DNA of 64,000 nucleotides from Mycolicibacterium tusciae (GCF_002086795.1 NZ_MVIM01000003.1:62001-126000); one strand, 5' to 3'. Numbered from the stretch's first letter, positions 44,892 to 53,740 are shown. The notes: a model not told the origin generated them from the sequence alone. Numbers and translations: made by a program.

Positions 44892-46145
44892 CTAGTCGCC
44901 AGCCGTTATATCCGCGACAGCCAGCTGCCCGCCACACTCGCCGTAGCGCCTGCGCAGGAACTGCCGGGCCGGGTCCGAACCGGCTCGGTCCAACGCCTGC
45001 AGATACCACTGCTGCGCCTCCACATGTCGACCCGCCCGTCGCAGCAGGTCGGCGCGAATCGATGCCACGGTGTTCATGCGGGCCAGCCGCGGATCGGCGG
45101 CGACGTCGTCCAGCGCTACCAGGCCCGCATCGAACCCATCGAGAAACCCGACCGCGAGGGCGCGGTTCGCCTTGGCAACCGGAGAGTTGGTGATTGCGAT
45201 CAGCCGGTCATACGCAAGACGGATTCCTGCCCAGTCGGTGTCCTCCCATCGCGGCGCTGTCGCATGCAGCGCTGCGATCACCGCCTGCGGCAGGTAGGGC
45301 CCGGTCGAGCCCTCAGCACATCGAAGGCGATCCAGGCCACGAGCGATCTTCTCCCGATCCCATCGGTTGCGTTCCTGCTCGTCCAGCGGCACCAGCGCGC
45401 CGCCGGCGTCAACACGGTTCTGTCGTCGGGAGTCGTGTAACAGCAGCAGCGCGGCCAGCGCGTGCCCGTCGCGCTCGCCGGGCATCAAGGAACAGACCTC
45501 GCCCGCCAATCGGACCGCTTCATCGCACAGCTCGTCGCGGATCGCCGACGGTCCCGCCGTCGACCAGTAGCCCTCGGTGAACACCGAGTAGATGCAGGCC
45601 AGCACATGCGGTGTGCGCTGCGGCAGCAACTCGGGCGGCGGCACCCGCAGCGGGATATTGGCATGCCGAATCTTGTTCTTGGCCCTGGTAATTCGCTGCC
45701 CAACGGCCGCCTCGGACTGTAGCAGCGCGCGGCTTATCTCGCGGACCGTGAGCCCGGAGATCAATCGCAGCGTCAGGGCCAACTGCGACTGCGAACCCAG
45801 TGCCGGATGAGCGCAGGTGAACATCATCCGCAGTTCGTCGTCGCGAATGCGGTGCGGTACGCCCGTGCGATCGGTGCGGGCGGATATGTCGTCGATCACC
45901 GCAGCGAGTTCCTTTCCGGGCCTGACGGATTCACGGCGCAGCCGATCCAGCGCACGGTTGCGCGCGACTGTGACGATCCATCCGCCGGGATTGTCGGGCA
46001 CGCCGTCGCGGGGCCAGGAGCGTAGCGCGTCGGCGAATGCCTCCTGGACAGCGTCTTCCGCGACGGTGAGATCACCGGACCAGCGCGCCAGTGCCGCCAC
46101 CGCCGAACCCCACTCGCGTCGAAAGACGCCGTCCAGGTTGGTCAT
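44892..46145 (-). CDS. ECF sigma factor with long C-terminal domain (ECF42-like)
   Basis: A 417-aa sigma factor. Sigma-2 is seen in LTVAEDAVQEAFADALRSWP and NPGGWIVTVARNRALDRLR, sigma-4 in LTLRLISGLTVREISRALL and GQRITRAKNKIRHA. A C-terminal helical DUF6596/TPR-like domain of about 230 residues (VLACIYSVFTEGYWST onward) is typical of the ECF42 group. It follows the YCII gene by 7 bp, the usual partner in this group. No anti-sigma gene is nearby, so activity may be controlled by the C-terminal domain or by the YCII protein. Confidence 0.87.
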   Translation of the reverse strand: MTNLDGVFRREWGSAVAALARWSGDLTVAEDAVQEAFADALRSWPRDGVPDNPGGWIVTVARNRALDRLRRESVRPGKELAAVIDDISARTDRTGVPHRIRDDELRMMFTCAHPALGSQSQLALTLRLISGLTVREISRALLQSEAAVGQRITRAKNKIRHANIPLRVPPPELLPQRTPHVLACIYSVFTEGYWSTAGPSAIRDELCDEAVRLAGEVCSLMPGERDGHALAALLLLHDSRRQNRVDAGGALVPLDEQERNRWDREKIARGLDRLRCAEGSTGPYLPQAVIAALHATAPRWEDTDWAGIRLAYDRLIAITNSPVAKANRALAVGFLDGFDAGLVALDDVAADPRLARMNTVASIRADLLRRAGRHVEAQQWYLQALDRAGSDPARQFLRRRYGECGGQLAVADITAGD

Positions 46146-46152
46146 TCGGCTA

Positions 46153-46854
46153 CTACAGGCCAGAGACGCCCATGAGCTGACGGAGTTCGATGGTGGTCGC
46201 CGGAATCATCACCGCAGTCTTGATGGCCTCGTCCCGGTCGGCAACGTTGAGAATGTGGTAGCCGTTGGCTACCTCGGCGCCCTCGATGTACGGTCCGTCG
46301 GTCAGCACCAGCTCGCCGTCACGCATTCGCACCGTCGTCGCCGTCGATGGCAGGTGCAGCGGCGCACCGCCGTTGGCGCGATCGCCCACCTGTGCGGCGA
46401 ACTTCCCGTGTTGTCCGGCGATTTCGTTCCACTCGGGGGTACCCGGCGCGAGAACGGAGTCAGCGGGCTCGAGCAGCAGCGCGATCCAGTTGTTGTCGAG
46501 CGGTTTGGTGGGCGGCATGTACTCCACCATCGGCCACACCTCGACGGCGCCGTTCTGGCAGGCGGGAATGGCCGCTGCGATGGCCAACGCCTCGTCGAGA
46601 TTCTCAGCCTCGAAGACGTAATAGCCGCCGGCCACCTGGGCTGCCTCGGCGAACGGTCCGTCGGTGATCACAGGCGCGTCGGCGCCGCCGGTGATCCGGG
46701 CACCCGTGGCTGATGGGACGAGGGCGTCGCCGGCGCGGATCGCGGAGCCGTAATCGGCGTGAAAGGTCTCATAGGCCGAGATGATCTCGGCTTGGGTGGC
46801 GGCGTCGGGCTCGTCGGTGGACTCGGGTCCCAGCAGTAGGGCGAAGTAGTACAT
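46153..46854 (-). CDS. double YCII/DGPF-domain protein
   Basis: A 233-aa protein made of two tandem YCII-related (DGPF) domains of about 115 residues: MYYFALLLGPESTD and VITDGPFAEAAQVAGGYYVF in the first, NWIALLLEPADS and LVLTDGPYIEGAEVANGYHIL in the second. In other bacteria single-domain versions occur next to ECF42 sigma factors. Here two copies are fused. ATG 46854 has GAAGGTGACGCC before it; a longer frame upstream lacks family character. The function is not known; it may transmit a signal to the adjacent sigma factor. Confidence 0.83.
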   Translation of the reverse strand: MYYFALLLGPESTDEPDAATQAEIISAYETFHADYGSAIRAGDALVPSATGARITGGADAPVITDGPFAEAAQVAGGYYVFEAENLDEALAIAAAIPACQNGAVEVWPMVEYMPPTKPLDNNWIALLLEPADSVLAPGTPEWNEIAGQHGKFAAQVGDRANGGAPLHLPSTATTVRMRDGELVLTDGPYIEGAEVANGYHILNVADRDEAIKTAVMIPATTIELRQLMGVSGL

Positions 46855-46968
46855 GGCGTCACCTTCCGGATGCGAGCAGAACCCTGTGTTCCACTCTCTA
46901 CCAAGACGACGAACCACGCCGCGGGGATCCGACAACCCGCAGAGAGGACTACTCGGTAGGTCGCATAA

Positions 46969-47868
46969 CTACGCGGCTACGGCGCCCGGCTTCAGATAGG
47001 TGACCAGGCTGACATCGATCGACTCGTCGATGAAGTAGTACTGCGCGCCCAACAGATACCGCATGTAGCGGTGGTAGTTCTCCTCGTCAGTGGCGGCGAT
47101 CGCCGCTTCCTTGTTGCGCTCCAGCCGGTCGGCCCAGATGCCGAGGGTCTTGATGTAGTGGTTGCGCAGCGACTTCGGCTCGGGCACCACGAAGCCGGCC
47201 TTCTCGCCGTGCTCGACCATCATCTGCGTGGTCGGCAAGCGACCGCCCGGGAAGATCTCGGTGATGATGAACTTGACGAACCGGGCCAATTCGAACGTCA
47301 GCTTCTTGCCGCGCTCGGCCAAGTCGTAGGGGTGGTAACCGACGCTGCTCTGGACGGTCATGCGGCCGTCATCGGGCAGGATGTCGAAGCAGGTTTTGAA
47401 ATAGTCGTCGTACCGCTCGAAGCCGAAGTGCTCAAAAGCCTCGATCGAGACGATCCGGTCGACGGGGGAGTGGAACTGCTCCCAACCCTCCAGCCGCACG
47501 TCGAACGTGCGCTCGCTGTCCACGTTGGCCAGCAGCTGGTCGCAGTAGGCCTTCTGGTTCTTCGAAAGCGTCAGGCCGATGACGTTGACGTCGTACTTCT
47601 CCATCGCCCGCTGCAGGGTCAGGCCCCAGCCGCAGCCGACCTCGAGCAGGGTCATGCCGGGCTTGAGGTCCAGCGCGTCGAGGTGCTGGTCGACGTTGGC
47701 GATCTGCGCCTCGGACAGCGTCACGTGGGGGCTGGTGAAGAACGCGCAGCTGTACTTGCGCGTCGGGTCCTGGAACACGCCGAAGAAGTCGTCCGACAGG
47801 TCGTAGTGATGCTGGATGTCCTCGAAGTGAGGAGTCATATCCTTGGTGCCGGTGGAGTTGTCAGACAT
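46969..47868 (-). CDS. mmaA4: mycolic acid methyltransferase, MmaA4-like
   Basis: A 299-aa SAM-dependent methyltransferase of the cyclopropane-mycolic-acid-synthase family. The SAM motif LLEVGCGWG is near residue 75; [17 protein letters not shown] and [17 protein letters not shown] are lipid-binding and active-site segments. [24 protein letters not shown] and the C-terminal [10 protein letters not shown] match MmaA4 (hydroxymycolate synthase) better than the other paralogues, judged from memory of the sequences. It introduces the oxygenated methyl branch on meromycolate. It is the first mma gene next to rplA, as in M. tuberculosis (Rv0642c), though separated by the PE-PPE, sigma and YCII genes. 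Confidence 0.8.
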   Translation of the reverse strand: MSDNSTGTKDMTPHFEDIQHHYDLSDDFFGVFQDPTRKYSCAFFTSPHVTLSEAQIANVDQHLDALDLKPGMTLLEVGCGWGLTLQRAMEKYDVNVIGLTLSKNQKAYCDQLLANVDSERTFDVRLEGWEQFHSPVDRIVSIEAFEHFGFERYDDYFKTCFDILPDDGRMTVQSSVGYHPYDLAERGKKLTFELARFVKFIITEIFPGGRLPTTQMMVEHGEKAGFVVPEPKSLRNHYIKTLGIWADRLERNKEAAIAATDEENYHRYMRYLLGAQYYFIDESIDVSLVTYLKPGAVAA

Positions 47869-47955
47869 GATTCGCTAGTTGGCCTTCCTGGTGACGTCTA
47901 CGGATTCGTCACTGTGATCTGGTCGTACACCCTAGCGTTTGACGCGGGTCAGGCC

Positions 47956-48837
47956 CTAATTCGACTCCTGTTTGGCGAGCGTGAATTGGTTGACGTCGAT
48001 ATAGCCCATCCGAAAGCCCCTGGCGCAGCCCGTTAGGTAGTGCATATAGCGGTCGTAGACCTCCTCAGACTGCACGGCGATCGCGTCGTCCCTGTGCGCC
48101 TCGAGCGCGGCGGACCAGGTTTCCAGCGTGCGCGCATAGTGCAGCTGCAGCGATTGGCGGCGGGTCAGCGTGAATCCGGCCGGGGTCGCGTGCTGGGAGA
48201 CCTTCTCGATCGACGGCAGCCGCCCACCGGGGAAGATCTCGGTGAGAATGAATTTAACGAACCGCGCCACCTCGAACGTCAGCGGAATCTTGCGCTCCGC
48301 CATCTGCGGCAGCGTCAACGCGGTGATGGTGTGCAGCAGCAACACACCGTCGTCGGGCAGCGCCCGATAGGCCATCGCGAAGAAATCGTCGTAGCGGTCG
48401 AACCCGAAGTGCTCGAACGCTCCGATGCTCACAATGCGGTCGACGGGCTCGTCGAACTGCTCCCAGCCCTGCAGCAAAACCCGCTTCTCGCGTGGACTGT
48501 CCGAATTCGCGAAAACCTTTTCCACATGGGCCTTTTGGTTCTCGCTCAAGGTCAGCCCGACCACGTTGACGTCGTAGCGCTCGAGCGCGCGCAGCATGGT
48601 CGAACCCCAGCCGCAACCGACGTCGAGCAACGTCATGCCGGGCTGCAGCCCCAACTTGCCCAGTGCGAGGTCGATCTTGGCGAGCTGGGCTTCTTCCAGC
48701 GTCATGTCGTCACGCTCGAAATAGGCGCAGCTGTAGGTCTGGCTGGGATCCAGCCACAGGCGGAAAAACTCGTCGGACAGGTCGTAATGCGCCTGTACGT
48801 CGTCGAAATGCGGTTCTAACTTGCGGGCAACAGCCAT
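47956..48837 (-). CDS. cyclopropane mycolic acid synthase, MmaA2/CmaA1-like
   Basis: A 293-aa SAM-dependent methyltransferase. LLDVGCGWG near residue 70, [28 protein letters not shown] (seen as [16 protein letters not shown]), [17 protein letters not shown] and the end [11 protein letters not shown] are nearly the same as in MmaA2 and CmaA1, which cyclopropanate meromycolate double bonds. ATG 48837 has AAAGG upstream. Only two such genes are present here, compared with four mma genes in M. tuberculosis. Which bond (proximal or distal, cis or trans) it modifies cannot be read. Confidence 0.83.
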   Translation of the reverse strand: MAVARKLEPHFDDVQAHYDLSDEFFRLWLDPSQTYSCAYFERDDMTLEEAQLAKIDLALGKLGLQPGMTLLDVGCGWGSTMLRALERYDVNVVGLTLSENQKAHVEKVFANSDSPREKRVLLQGWEQFDEPVDRIVSIGAFEHFGFDRYDDFFAMAYRALPDDGVLLLHTITALTLPQMAERKIPLTFEVARFVKFILTEIFPGGRLPSIEKVSQHATPAGFTLTRRQSLQLHYARTLETWSAALEAHRDDAIAVQSEEVYDRYMHYLTGCARGFRMGYIDVNQFTLAKQESN

Positions 48838-48993
48838 CGGTTCGGTGCCTTTCTGGGGCGGATCAGCAGCCCTACCGTCATCGCCGTTGACAGCTCGCAA
48901 AGCCCTGAAGCACTCGGCGTCGAATCTAGACCTGATCGTTCGCGGCCACTAATTGCGAGTGAAAGATCACACCGCTTACACAGCTGGAAACCA

Positions 48994-49893
48994 CTACGCT
49001 GCCGAAAAATTCGTCTTCAGTTCACCGACGATGTCGTCCCACAGTTCGCGCGGCAACTCGTGTCCCATGCCGTCGAAGAGCACCAGTCGCGCACCCTTGA
49101 TCGCGCGGGCCACCGCACGTCCGCCGAACGGGCGCATCAGCTTGTCGGCCTTGCCGTGGAGGACGACGGTGGGCGCGGTGATCTGGCGGTTGTAGTGCAG
49201 CAGGCTGCCGCTGCCCATGATCGCCGCGAACTGGCGACCGATGCCCGCCGGGTAGTAGGCGCGGTCGTAACCCTCGATCGCCTCGGCGCGGACACGCTCG
49301 TGAGGCGCGGGATAGCCGGGACTGCCGATGATCTTGCTGACGCGGATCGCGTTCTCGATGATCGCCTCGCGGGTCGTGCCCTTGGGTCGCTGCAGAATGG
49401 CCAGCAGTTGTTTGGGGCCGGGCGGCGGCAGCACCGCCTGGTTGTTACTCGAGAAGATGATGGCCAGCGTCTTCGTGCGCACCTTGTGCCGGGCGGCGAA
49501 GACCTGCGCGATCATGCCGCCCATCGACGCGCCGACGATATGGGCCGCGTCGATCTTCAGGTGGTCGAGCAGGGCGGCGGCGTCATCAGCGACGTCCTCG
49601 AGCGTGTACACGGCCGGGCTCTTGAGCCCGAGGAAGGACCGCACCATCCGTGGCGCGAGCGCCGCGCCGGAGTGCTGTCCCGTCACCTTGGACGACAGCC
49701 CGACATCGCGGTTGTCGTAGCGGATGACGCGCAAACCCTGATTGACGAGCATCTCGCAGAACTCCGTGCGCCACAACAACAATTGCGCACCGAGGCCCAT
49801 GATGAGCAGCACCGCTGGGTCGTTCGGGTCGCCCATGTCCTCGTAGTAGATGTCGAGCTCGCCCGATCTGGCGGTACCGGTACGAACGTGCAA
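48994..49893 (-). CDS. lipG: alpha/beta hydrolase LipG
   Basis: A 299-aa alpha/beta hydrolase. DPAVLLIMGLGAQLLLWR supplies the oxyanion hole, VGASMGGMIAQ (near 120) the nucleophile Ser, and the last Asp/His lie in LHGKADKLMRP and DGMGHELP. LipG (Rv0646c) is known as a phospholipase/thioesterase-like enzyme beside the mma genes. The start is TTG 49893, one base after the stop of the ABC1 gene, because the homologue begins at this residue. The two genes form an operon. Confidence 0.88.
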   Translation of the reverse strand: MHVRTGTARSGELDIYYEDMGDPNDPAVLLIMGLGAQLLLWRTEFCEMLVNQGLRVIRYDNRDVGLSSKVTGQHSGAALAPRMVRSFLGLKSPAVYTLEDVADDAAALLDHLKIDAAHIVGASMGGMIAQVFAARHKVRTKTLAIIFSSNNQAVLPPPGPKQLLAILQRPKGTTREAIIENAIRVSKIIGSPGYPAPHERVRAEAIEGYDRAYYPAGIGRQFAAIMGSGSLLHYNRQITAPTVVLHGKADKLMRPFGGRAVARAIKGARLVLFDGMGHELPRELWDDIVGELKTNFSAA

Positions 49894-49894
49894 C

Positions 49895-51241
49895 TCAGGC
49901 CTCGACTTCTTCCGTGTGCTCCCTACTGACCTCGACCATGAAGTTGGCGAAGTACCCCGTCAACTGCGGGTCGGTCATCATCTGCCACTTGGGCGCGAGC
50001 AGCTTCATGTAGCGCTCCACGTAGAGGAACTGCTTGCCGATCAGCACCAGCTCGCGCGGCAGCTTCACGTCGTACGCGTCGGCCAGAGTCGAAAGTTGTT
50101 TCCCGATCTCGGCGTAGCTCATATCGCCCAGCGACGACATGGTCAGCGGAGTCGCGAACTTCTCCAGATCCTTGGCGGCCTGGGCTTCGGGCTTCATGGT
50201 GCCGACCGCGCCCATCAGGACGACGATCTTGCCCGCCGCGGCGTGATCCTTCTTCACCAGCAGCGCGTACACGAGCTCTCTGAGGAGCCACCGCGTGCGA
50301 GGGTCGATGCGGCCCATGATGCCGAAGTCGAGGAACACGATCTTGCCGTCGGGGTCGACGAACAAGTTGCCCGCGTGCAGGTCGCCGTGGAACAGGCCGT
50401 GCCGCAATCCGCCCTCGAAGACGCTGAACAGCAACGCCTTCACGAGTTCGGTGCCGTCGAAACCGGCCTTGCGAATCGCCGCGACGTCGTCGATACGGAC
50501 ACCGGTGACGCGCTCCATGGTGAGCACCCGCGCGCTCGTCAGATCCCAATAGACCTGCGGCACACGAATGTTCTTGCCCAACGGCGAGGAGTGCATGTGC
50601 GACACCCACGCGTCCATCGACTGCGCTTCGAGCCGGAAATCCAGCTCCTCGGCGAGATTGTCGGCGAAATCGGCGACGACGTCCTGAGCCGACAGCCGCT
50701 GCCCGAGCTTGGCGAACTCCACAAGACGCGCACCACGTTTGAGGATCTGTAGGTCGGCGGCGACGCGGCGACGGATGCCGGGTCGCTGGATCTTGACGAC
50801 GACTTCTTCGCCGCTGTGCAACGTCGCATAGTGCACCTGGGCGATCGATGCCGACGCGAACGGTTTCTCGTCGAACTTCGCGAACAGGTTGGTCGGCTCG
50901 TCGCCGAGCTCCTCCTGGAACAGCTTGTGCACTTCGTCTTCGTCGGCGGGCGGGACCGCGTCGAGCAGGCTGCGGAACTCACGGCTCATCTGCTCGCCAA
51001 AAGCGCCCGGGCTGGAGGCGATGATCTGGCCGAACTTGACGTAGGTGGGGCCGAGGTCGGCGAACGTCTGCGGAATCTGCTGGATGATCTTCTGCTGCAG
51101 CGAGCCCTTGCCGGTGAGCGTGCTGAGGACTCGCGCGCCTGTGCGGGTGATCTGCCAGCCGGTCGCGCCGACGCGGGCTGCCTCGATCGGCAGCGGTACG
51201 CGGTCCAGCTTCGCCACCTCGCGGGGTTTCGAGGTACTCAT
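49895..51241 (-). CDS. ABC1/UbiB-family atypical kinase (Rv0647c-like)
   Basis: A 448-aa protein of the UbiB/ADCK family. YVKFGQIIASSPG contains the KxGQ motif, ASIAQVHYATLHSGEEVVVKIQRPG the Ala-rich loop and lysine, and HGDLHAGNLFVDPDGK with FLDFGIMGR the catalytic loop and metal Asp. The family has ATPase activity and aids lipid or quinone synthesis. Located upstream of lipG, the pair being conserved in mycobacteria, so a role in mycolate or cell-envelope lipid handling is inferred. No transmembrane segment is obvious in the C-terminus. Confidence 0.9.
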   Translation of the reverse strand: MSTSKPREVAKLDRVPLPIEAARVGATGWQITRTGARVLSTLTGKGSLQQKIIQQIPQTFADLGPTYVKFGQIIASSPGAFGEQMSREFRSLLDAVPPADEDEVHKLFQEELGDEPTNLFAKFDEKPFASASIAQVHYATLHSGEEVVVKIQRPGIRRRVAADLQILKRGARLVEFAKLGQRLSAQDVVADFADNLAEELDFRLEAQSMDAWVSHMHSSPLGKNIRVPQVYWDLTSARVLTMERVTGVRIDDVAAIRKAGFDGTELVKALLFSVFEGGLRHGLFHGDLHAGNLFVDPDGKIVFLDFGIMGRIDPRTRWLLRELVYALLVKKDHAAAGKIVVLMGAVGTMKPEAQAAKDLEKFATPLTMSSLGDMSYAEIGKQLSTLADAYDVKLPRELVLIGKQFLYVERYMKLLAPKWQMMTDPQLTGYFANFMVEVSREHTEEVEA

Positions 51242-51302
51242 AGGGGTCAGTGTCTCAAAATCGGCGATGAGCCGCGAAAACGTGTGGAACGGGTCACAGT
51301 CG

Positions 51303-52292
51303 CTACGCGAAGCTGTGCTCCACCTCTTCGCGGGAGAGCACCGGATCGTCGCCGAGCGTGTACTCCGGCAGCGTGTGCTTGACCGTCGTCCCGGATTTGA
51401 CCCTGGCCTGGGCCTGCCGGAATTCCGGTGCCGGGCCGGCCGCGACGTGTAGGCCGTTGATGATGCTCCACACGACGGCGCGCCTGGCCGTGCGTTCGAC
51501 GATGTTGGGATCGCGATGCTGGATCAGCTGCTTGGCCCACTTCGGCATGGTGTCGCGGATGGCCCAATCGATCGCACTGTGCGGCATCGGGAGATTGGAC
51601 CCGGTGGACATCGCCATACCGTGGGTGACCGCAAGCCGGGGCAGGTACGACTTCAGGCACTCCAGGGTCTCGGCCTTGGTGGTGGGCAGGTCGGTGCCGC
51701 CGAGTGCATGTCCGACGCGAACGAACTCGCCGTAATAGTCGTCGATCTTCTTACCGCGCAGCGGGTTCGGGTGATACAGCTCGTGTGCGGTGGCCAGGCC
51801 CCAGACGACCGTCGCATAGTTCCAGCGCAGCCATTCGGGATCGTCGGCGTCGTAGGTAGCGCCGTCGGGTCGGGTGCCCTTGATGGTGTGGTGCATCGAG
51901 CGCACCGACTTGGCCAGTCGCTCGGCGGTCTCGCTCGAGCCGTACGCCGTCCCGATGAAGAACGCCACGGAGTGACCGAGTCGCACCGAGGCGCCCTGGG
52001 GATCGATCTCGGGGACGGCCGTTCCGTTCTCGTCGCGTTTGACCAGTCGCGAATGGTGCATGCCCATCCAGTAGATCGACGGGTCCAGTCGCTCGAGGTA
52101 CGCCGCGCACTGGAGGCCGAAGATGAGCGCGTGCATGTGTGAATGCACGTGCCAGACGGCGCTGCCGGGTCCGAACCAGCCGGGATCGGCGACGGGTGCG
52201 GCGAACTCCATGCCGCGGAAGAAGTGCTTGCGTACACCCTCGTCGAAGCGCTGGTTGACGAACTGCCCGACCATTTGGTGCGGCAGGTACAC
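51303..52292 (-). CDS. DUF2236/MpaB-family oxygenase
   Basis: A 329-aa protein of the DUF2236 (oxygenase MpaB, latex-clearing-protein-related) family. WFGPGSAVWHVHSHMHALIFG near residues 35-55, RLGHSVAFFIGTAYGS near 115 and WGLATAHELYHPNPLRG near 165 are family blocks with the His residues proposed to bind haem. The GTG at 52292 has AAGGGA upstream and was preferred over an upstream frame that reaches 52865 through the TetR gene on the other strand. It is divergent from that TetR gene, which probably controls it. The substrate is unknown. Confidence 0.8.
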   Translation of the reverse strand: MYLPHQMVGQFVNQRFDEGVRKHFFRGMEFAAPVADPGWFGPGSAVWHVHSHMHALIFGLQCAAYLERLDPSIYWMGMHHSRLVKRDENGTAVPEIDPQGASVRLGHSVAFFIGTAYGSSETAERLAKSVRSMHHTIKGTRPDGATYDADDPEWLRWNYATVVWGLATAHELYHPNPLRGKKIDDYYGEFVRVGHALGGTDLPTTKAETLECLKSYLPRLAVTHGMAMSTGSNLPMPHSAIDWAIRDTMPKWAKQLIQHRDPNIVERTARRAVVWSIINGLHVAAGPAPEFRQAQARVKSGTTVKHTLPEYTLGDDPVLSREEVEHSFA

Positions 52293-52311
52293 GGTGGTTC
52301 CCTTCGAAGTT

Positions 52312-52359
52312 CTGGTCACAGCTGTAGCCAGAATACTATTTGGACACGGATGTGACCAG
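52312..52359. promoter_or_regulatory. putative TetR operator, divergent promoter region
   Basis: CTGGTCACA (52312-52320) and TGTGACCAG (52351-52359) are perfect 9-bp inverted arms 30 bp apart, located between the DUF2236 and TetR starts. The spacer contains AT-rich TACTAT and TAGTAT, possible -10 elements for the two directions. The site likely serves the TetR protein encoded next to it. Confidence 0.55.
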
Positions 52360-52388
52360 AGTTGGCGGGTTCGGCCTACCCTGTGTTG

Positions 52389-52985
52389 GTGTCCAGTCCG
52401 ACCCGATGGGCCGGCGTGCCGCTGACCGACCGGCGCGCCGAACGTCGAGCGCAGTTGATCGACGCGGCGTTCCGTCTGTTCGGCGACGGGGGTGAGGCCG
52501 CGATCGCCGTGCGTTCGGTGTGTCGCGAGTGTGGGCTGAACACGCGCTATTTCTACGAGAGTTTCGCGGACACCGACGATCTGCTCGGCGCGGTCTACGA
52601 CCAGGTCAGTGCTCAGCTCGGAGCGGTGGTGGAGGCGGCGATCGCAGGGTCGGGCGATTCGCTTCGGGACCGGACACGAGCCGGGATCGCTGCGGTGCTC
52701 GGGTTCAGCTCGGCCGACCCGCGTCGCGGACGGATCCTGTTCACCGACGCGCGCGCCAATCCGGTGCTCGCCGCGCGCCGGACGGCGACCCAGGATCTGC
52801 TTCGCGAGGGCGTGCTGACCGAGGGTTGGCGGTTGAATCCGGGCTCGGATCCTGTTGCGGCGCAAGTAGGTGCGGCGTTGTACACCGGCGCGATGGCCGA
52901 GCTTGCTCAGCAGTGGCTGGCCGGGAACCTGGGCGACGATCTCGACTCGGTGGTCGAGTACGCGGTGCAGACGGTCCTGCGCTGA
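52389..52985 (+). CDS. TetR-family transcriptional regulator
   Basis: A 198-aa TetR regulator. The helix-turn-helix is VRSVCRECGLNTRYFYESF (residues 40-58), preceded by RRAQLIDAAFRLFGDGG. GTG 52389 (VSSPTRW) is preferred; TTG/GTG codons 3-27 bp upstream are possible. It is divergent from the DUF2236 oxygenase and shares the operator between them. It also lies upstream of the Ala/Lys-rich gene (27-bp gap). Confidence 0.85.
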   Translation: MSSPTRWAGVPLTDRRAERRAQLIDAAFRLFGDGGEAAIAVRSVCRECGLNTRYFYESFADTDDLLGAVYDQVSAQLGAVVEAAIAGSGDSLRDRTRAGIAAVLGFSSADPRRGRILFTDARANPVLAARRTATQDLLREGVLTEGWRLNPGSDPVAAQVGAALYTGAMAELAQQWLAGNLGDDLDSVVEYAVQTVLR

Positions 52986-53012
52986 GCGTCGAACATATGT
53001 TCTAATTGGGCC

Positions 53013-53405
53013 ATGTCCCTAGATACTCTGGCACCCGAAGCGCAGTCCACCTATTTCGACACGCCGGCTCCCGTCGCCGAAGAGGCCGTCGAGGAGAAGC
53101 CGAAGAAGGCCCCGGCCAAGAAGCCGGCTGCGAAGAAGCCGAAGACGCTGGAGCTGACGTTGACGGTCACCGGTACGGCCGATGGAGAATGGCGGGCCGA
53201 ACTGAAGCAGGGGACCACCTATCGAGCGCGGAATCTCGCGGTCGCGGCCGCGGCCGTCTCACGCGCCGCGAAGGAATTGCATGAGGATCTCTCGGCCCCG
53301 ATCGACGAACTGATCGAGGAGGCACGCACCCAGCAGGCCGCCAAGGTCGCCGCCCTCGAAGCCGAACTGGAAGCCGCCCGCAAGGCCCTCGCCGAGCTGG
53401 AGTGA
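53013..53405 (+). CDS. Ala/Lys-rich protein with basic tract and coiled coil
   Basis: A 130-aa protein. Residues 25-45 form a Lys/Ala/Pro tract (EKPKKAPAKKPAAKKPK) like the basic tails of mycobacterial nucleoid proteins. The centre (LELTLTVTGTADGEWRAELKQG) is a short beta domain resembling the DUF6319 family, and the last 30 residues form a coiled coil (QAAKVAALEAELEAARKAL). No signal peptide is seen. Nucleic-acid binding is possible but not shown. ATG 53013 follows the TetR stop by 27 bp. Confidence 0.65.
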   Translation: MSLDTLAPEAQSTYFDTPAPVAEEAVEEKPKKAPAKKPAAKKPKTLELTLTVTGTADGEWRAELKQGTTYRARNLAVAAAAVSRAAKELHEDLSAPIDELIEEARTQQAAKVAALEAELEAARKALAELE

Positions 53406-53413
53406 CGTCTGTC

Positions 53414-53533
53414 CGGGGAGTATGTCGTAGTGACAAGCTCTGAGCGACAGAGTCGCTGATGTTGGTGGTGGCGGTAGTAATTGAGCGACAAAGTCGCTGC
53501 GAGGTTGGCGCACAGGCATATTGGTCCGGGAGG
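53414..53533. repeat. hairpin-bearing direct repeat, copy A
   Basis: About 120 bp starting GGGGAGTATGTCGT and ending GGCATATTGGTCCGGGAG. It carries two short hairpins, AGCGAC-AGA-GTCGCT (53443-53457) and AGCGAC-AAA-GTCGCT (53484-53498). Copy B lies exactly 207 bp downstream with the same internal spacing. Confidence 0.8.
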
Positions 53534-53620
53534 GAGGGCGGCCGGGAGACCAGGGGTCTGGCGTGCACCGCTCTCGCACTCCACCGCGCTGAGATGGCGC
53601 CGAGAACGTGAGGTCCCTCT

Positions 53621-53740
53621 AGGGAAGTATGTCGTGGCGCCAAGCTCTGAGCGACATAGTCGCTGATGTTGGTCGCCGCGGTAGTAGTTGAGCGACAAAG
53701 TCGCTGTGAGGTTGGCAAGAAGGCATATTGGGCCGGGAGA
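53621..53740. repeat. hairpin-bearing direct repeat, copy B
   Basis: About 120 bp, closely similar to copy A. Its hairpins are AGCGAC-ATA-GTCGCT (53650-53664) and AGCGAC-AAA-GTCGCT (53691-53705). The whole 53406-53867 interval (462 bp) holds no convincing gene; frames through the repeats give repeated peptides that follow from the DNA repeat. The loop base change with intact arms in the first hairpin suggests the stems are under selection. Confidence 0.8.

Noticed and set aside
53167..53718. Minus-strand frames with repeated peptides across the hairpin repeats
   Set aside because: The repeated peptides follow from the DNA duplication and the frames run antisense into a better gene at 53013-53405.
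53414..53740. CRISPR array
   Set aside because: Only two units with a 207-bp period, no 20-40 bp repeat-spacer pattern and no cas genes.
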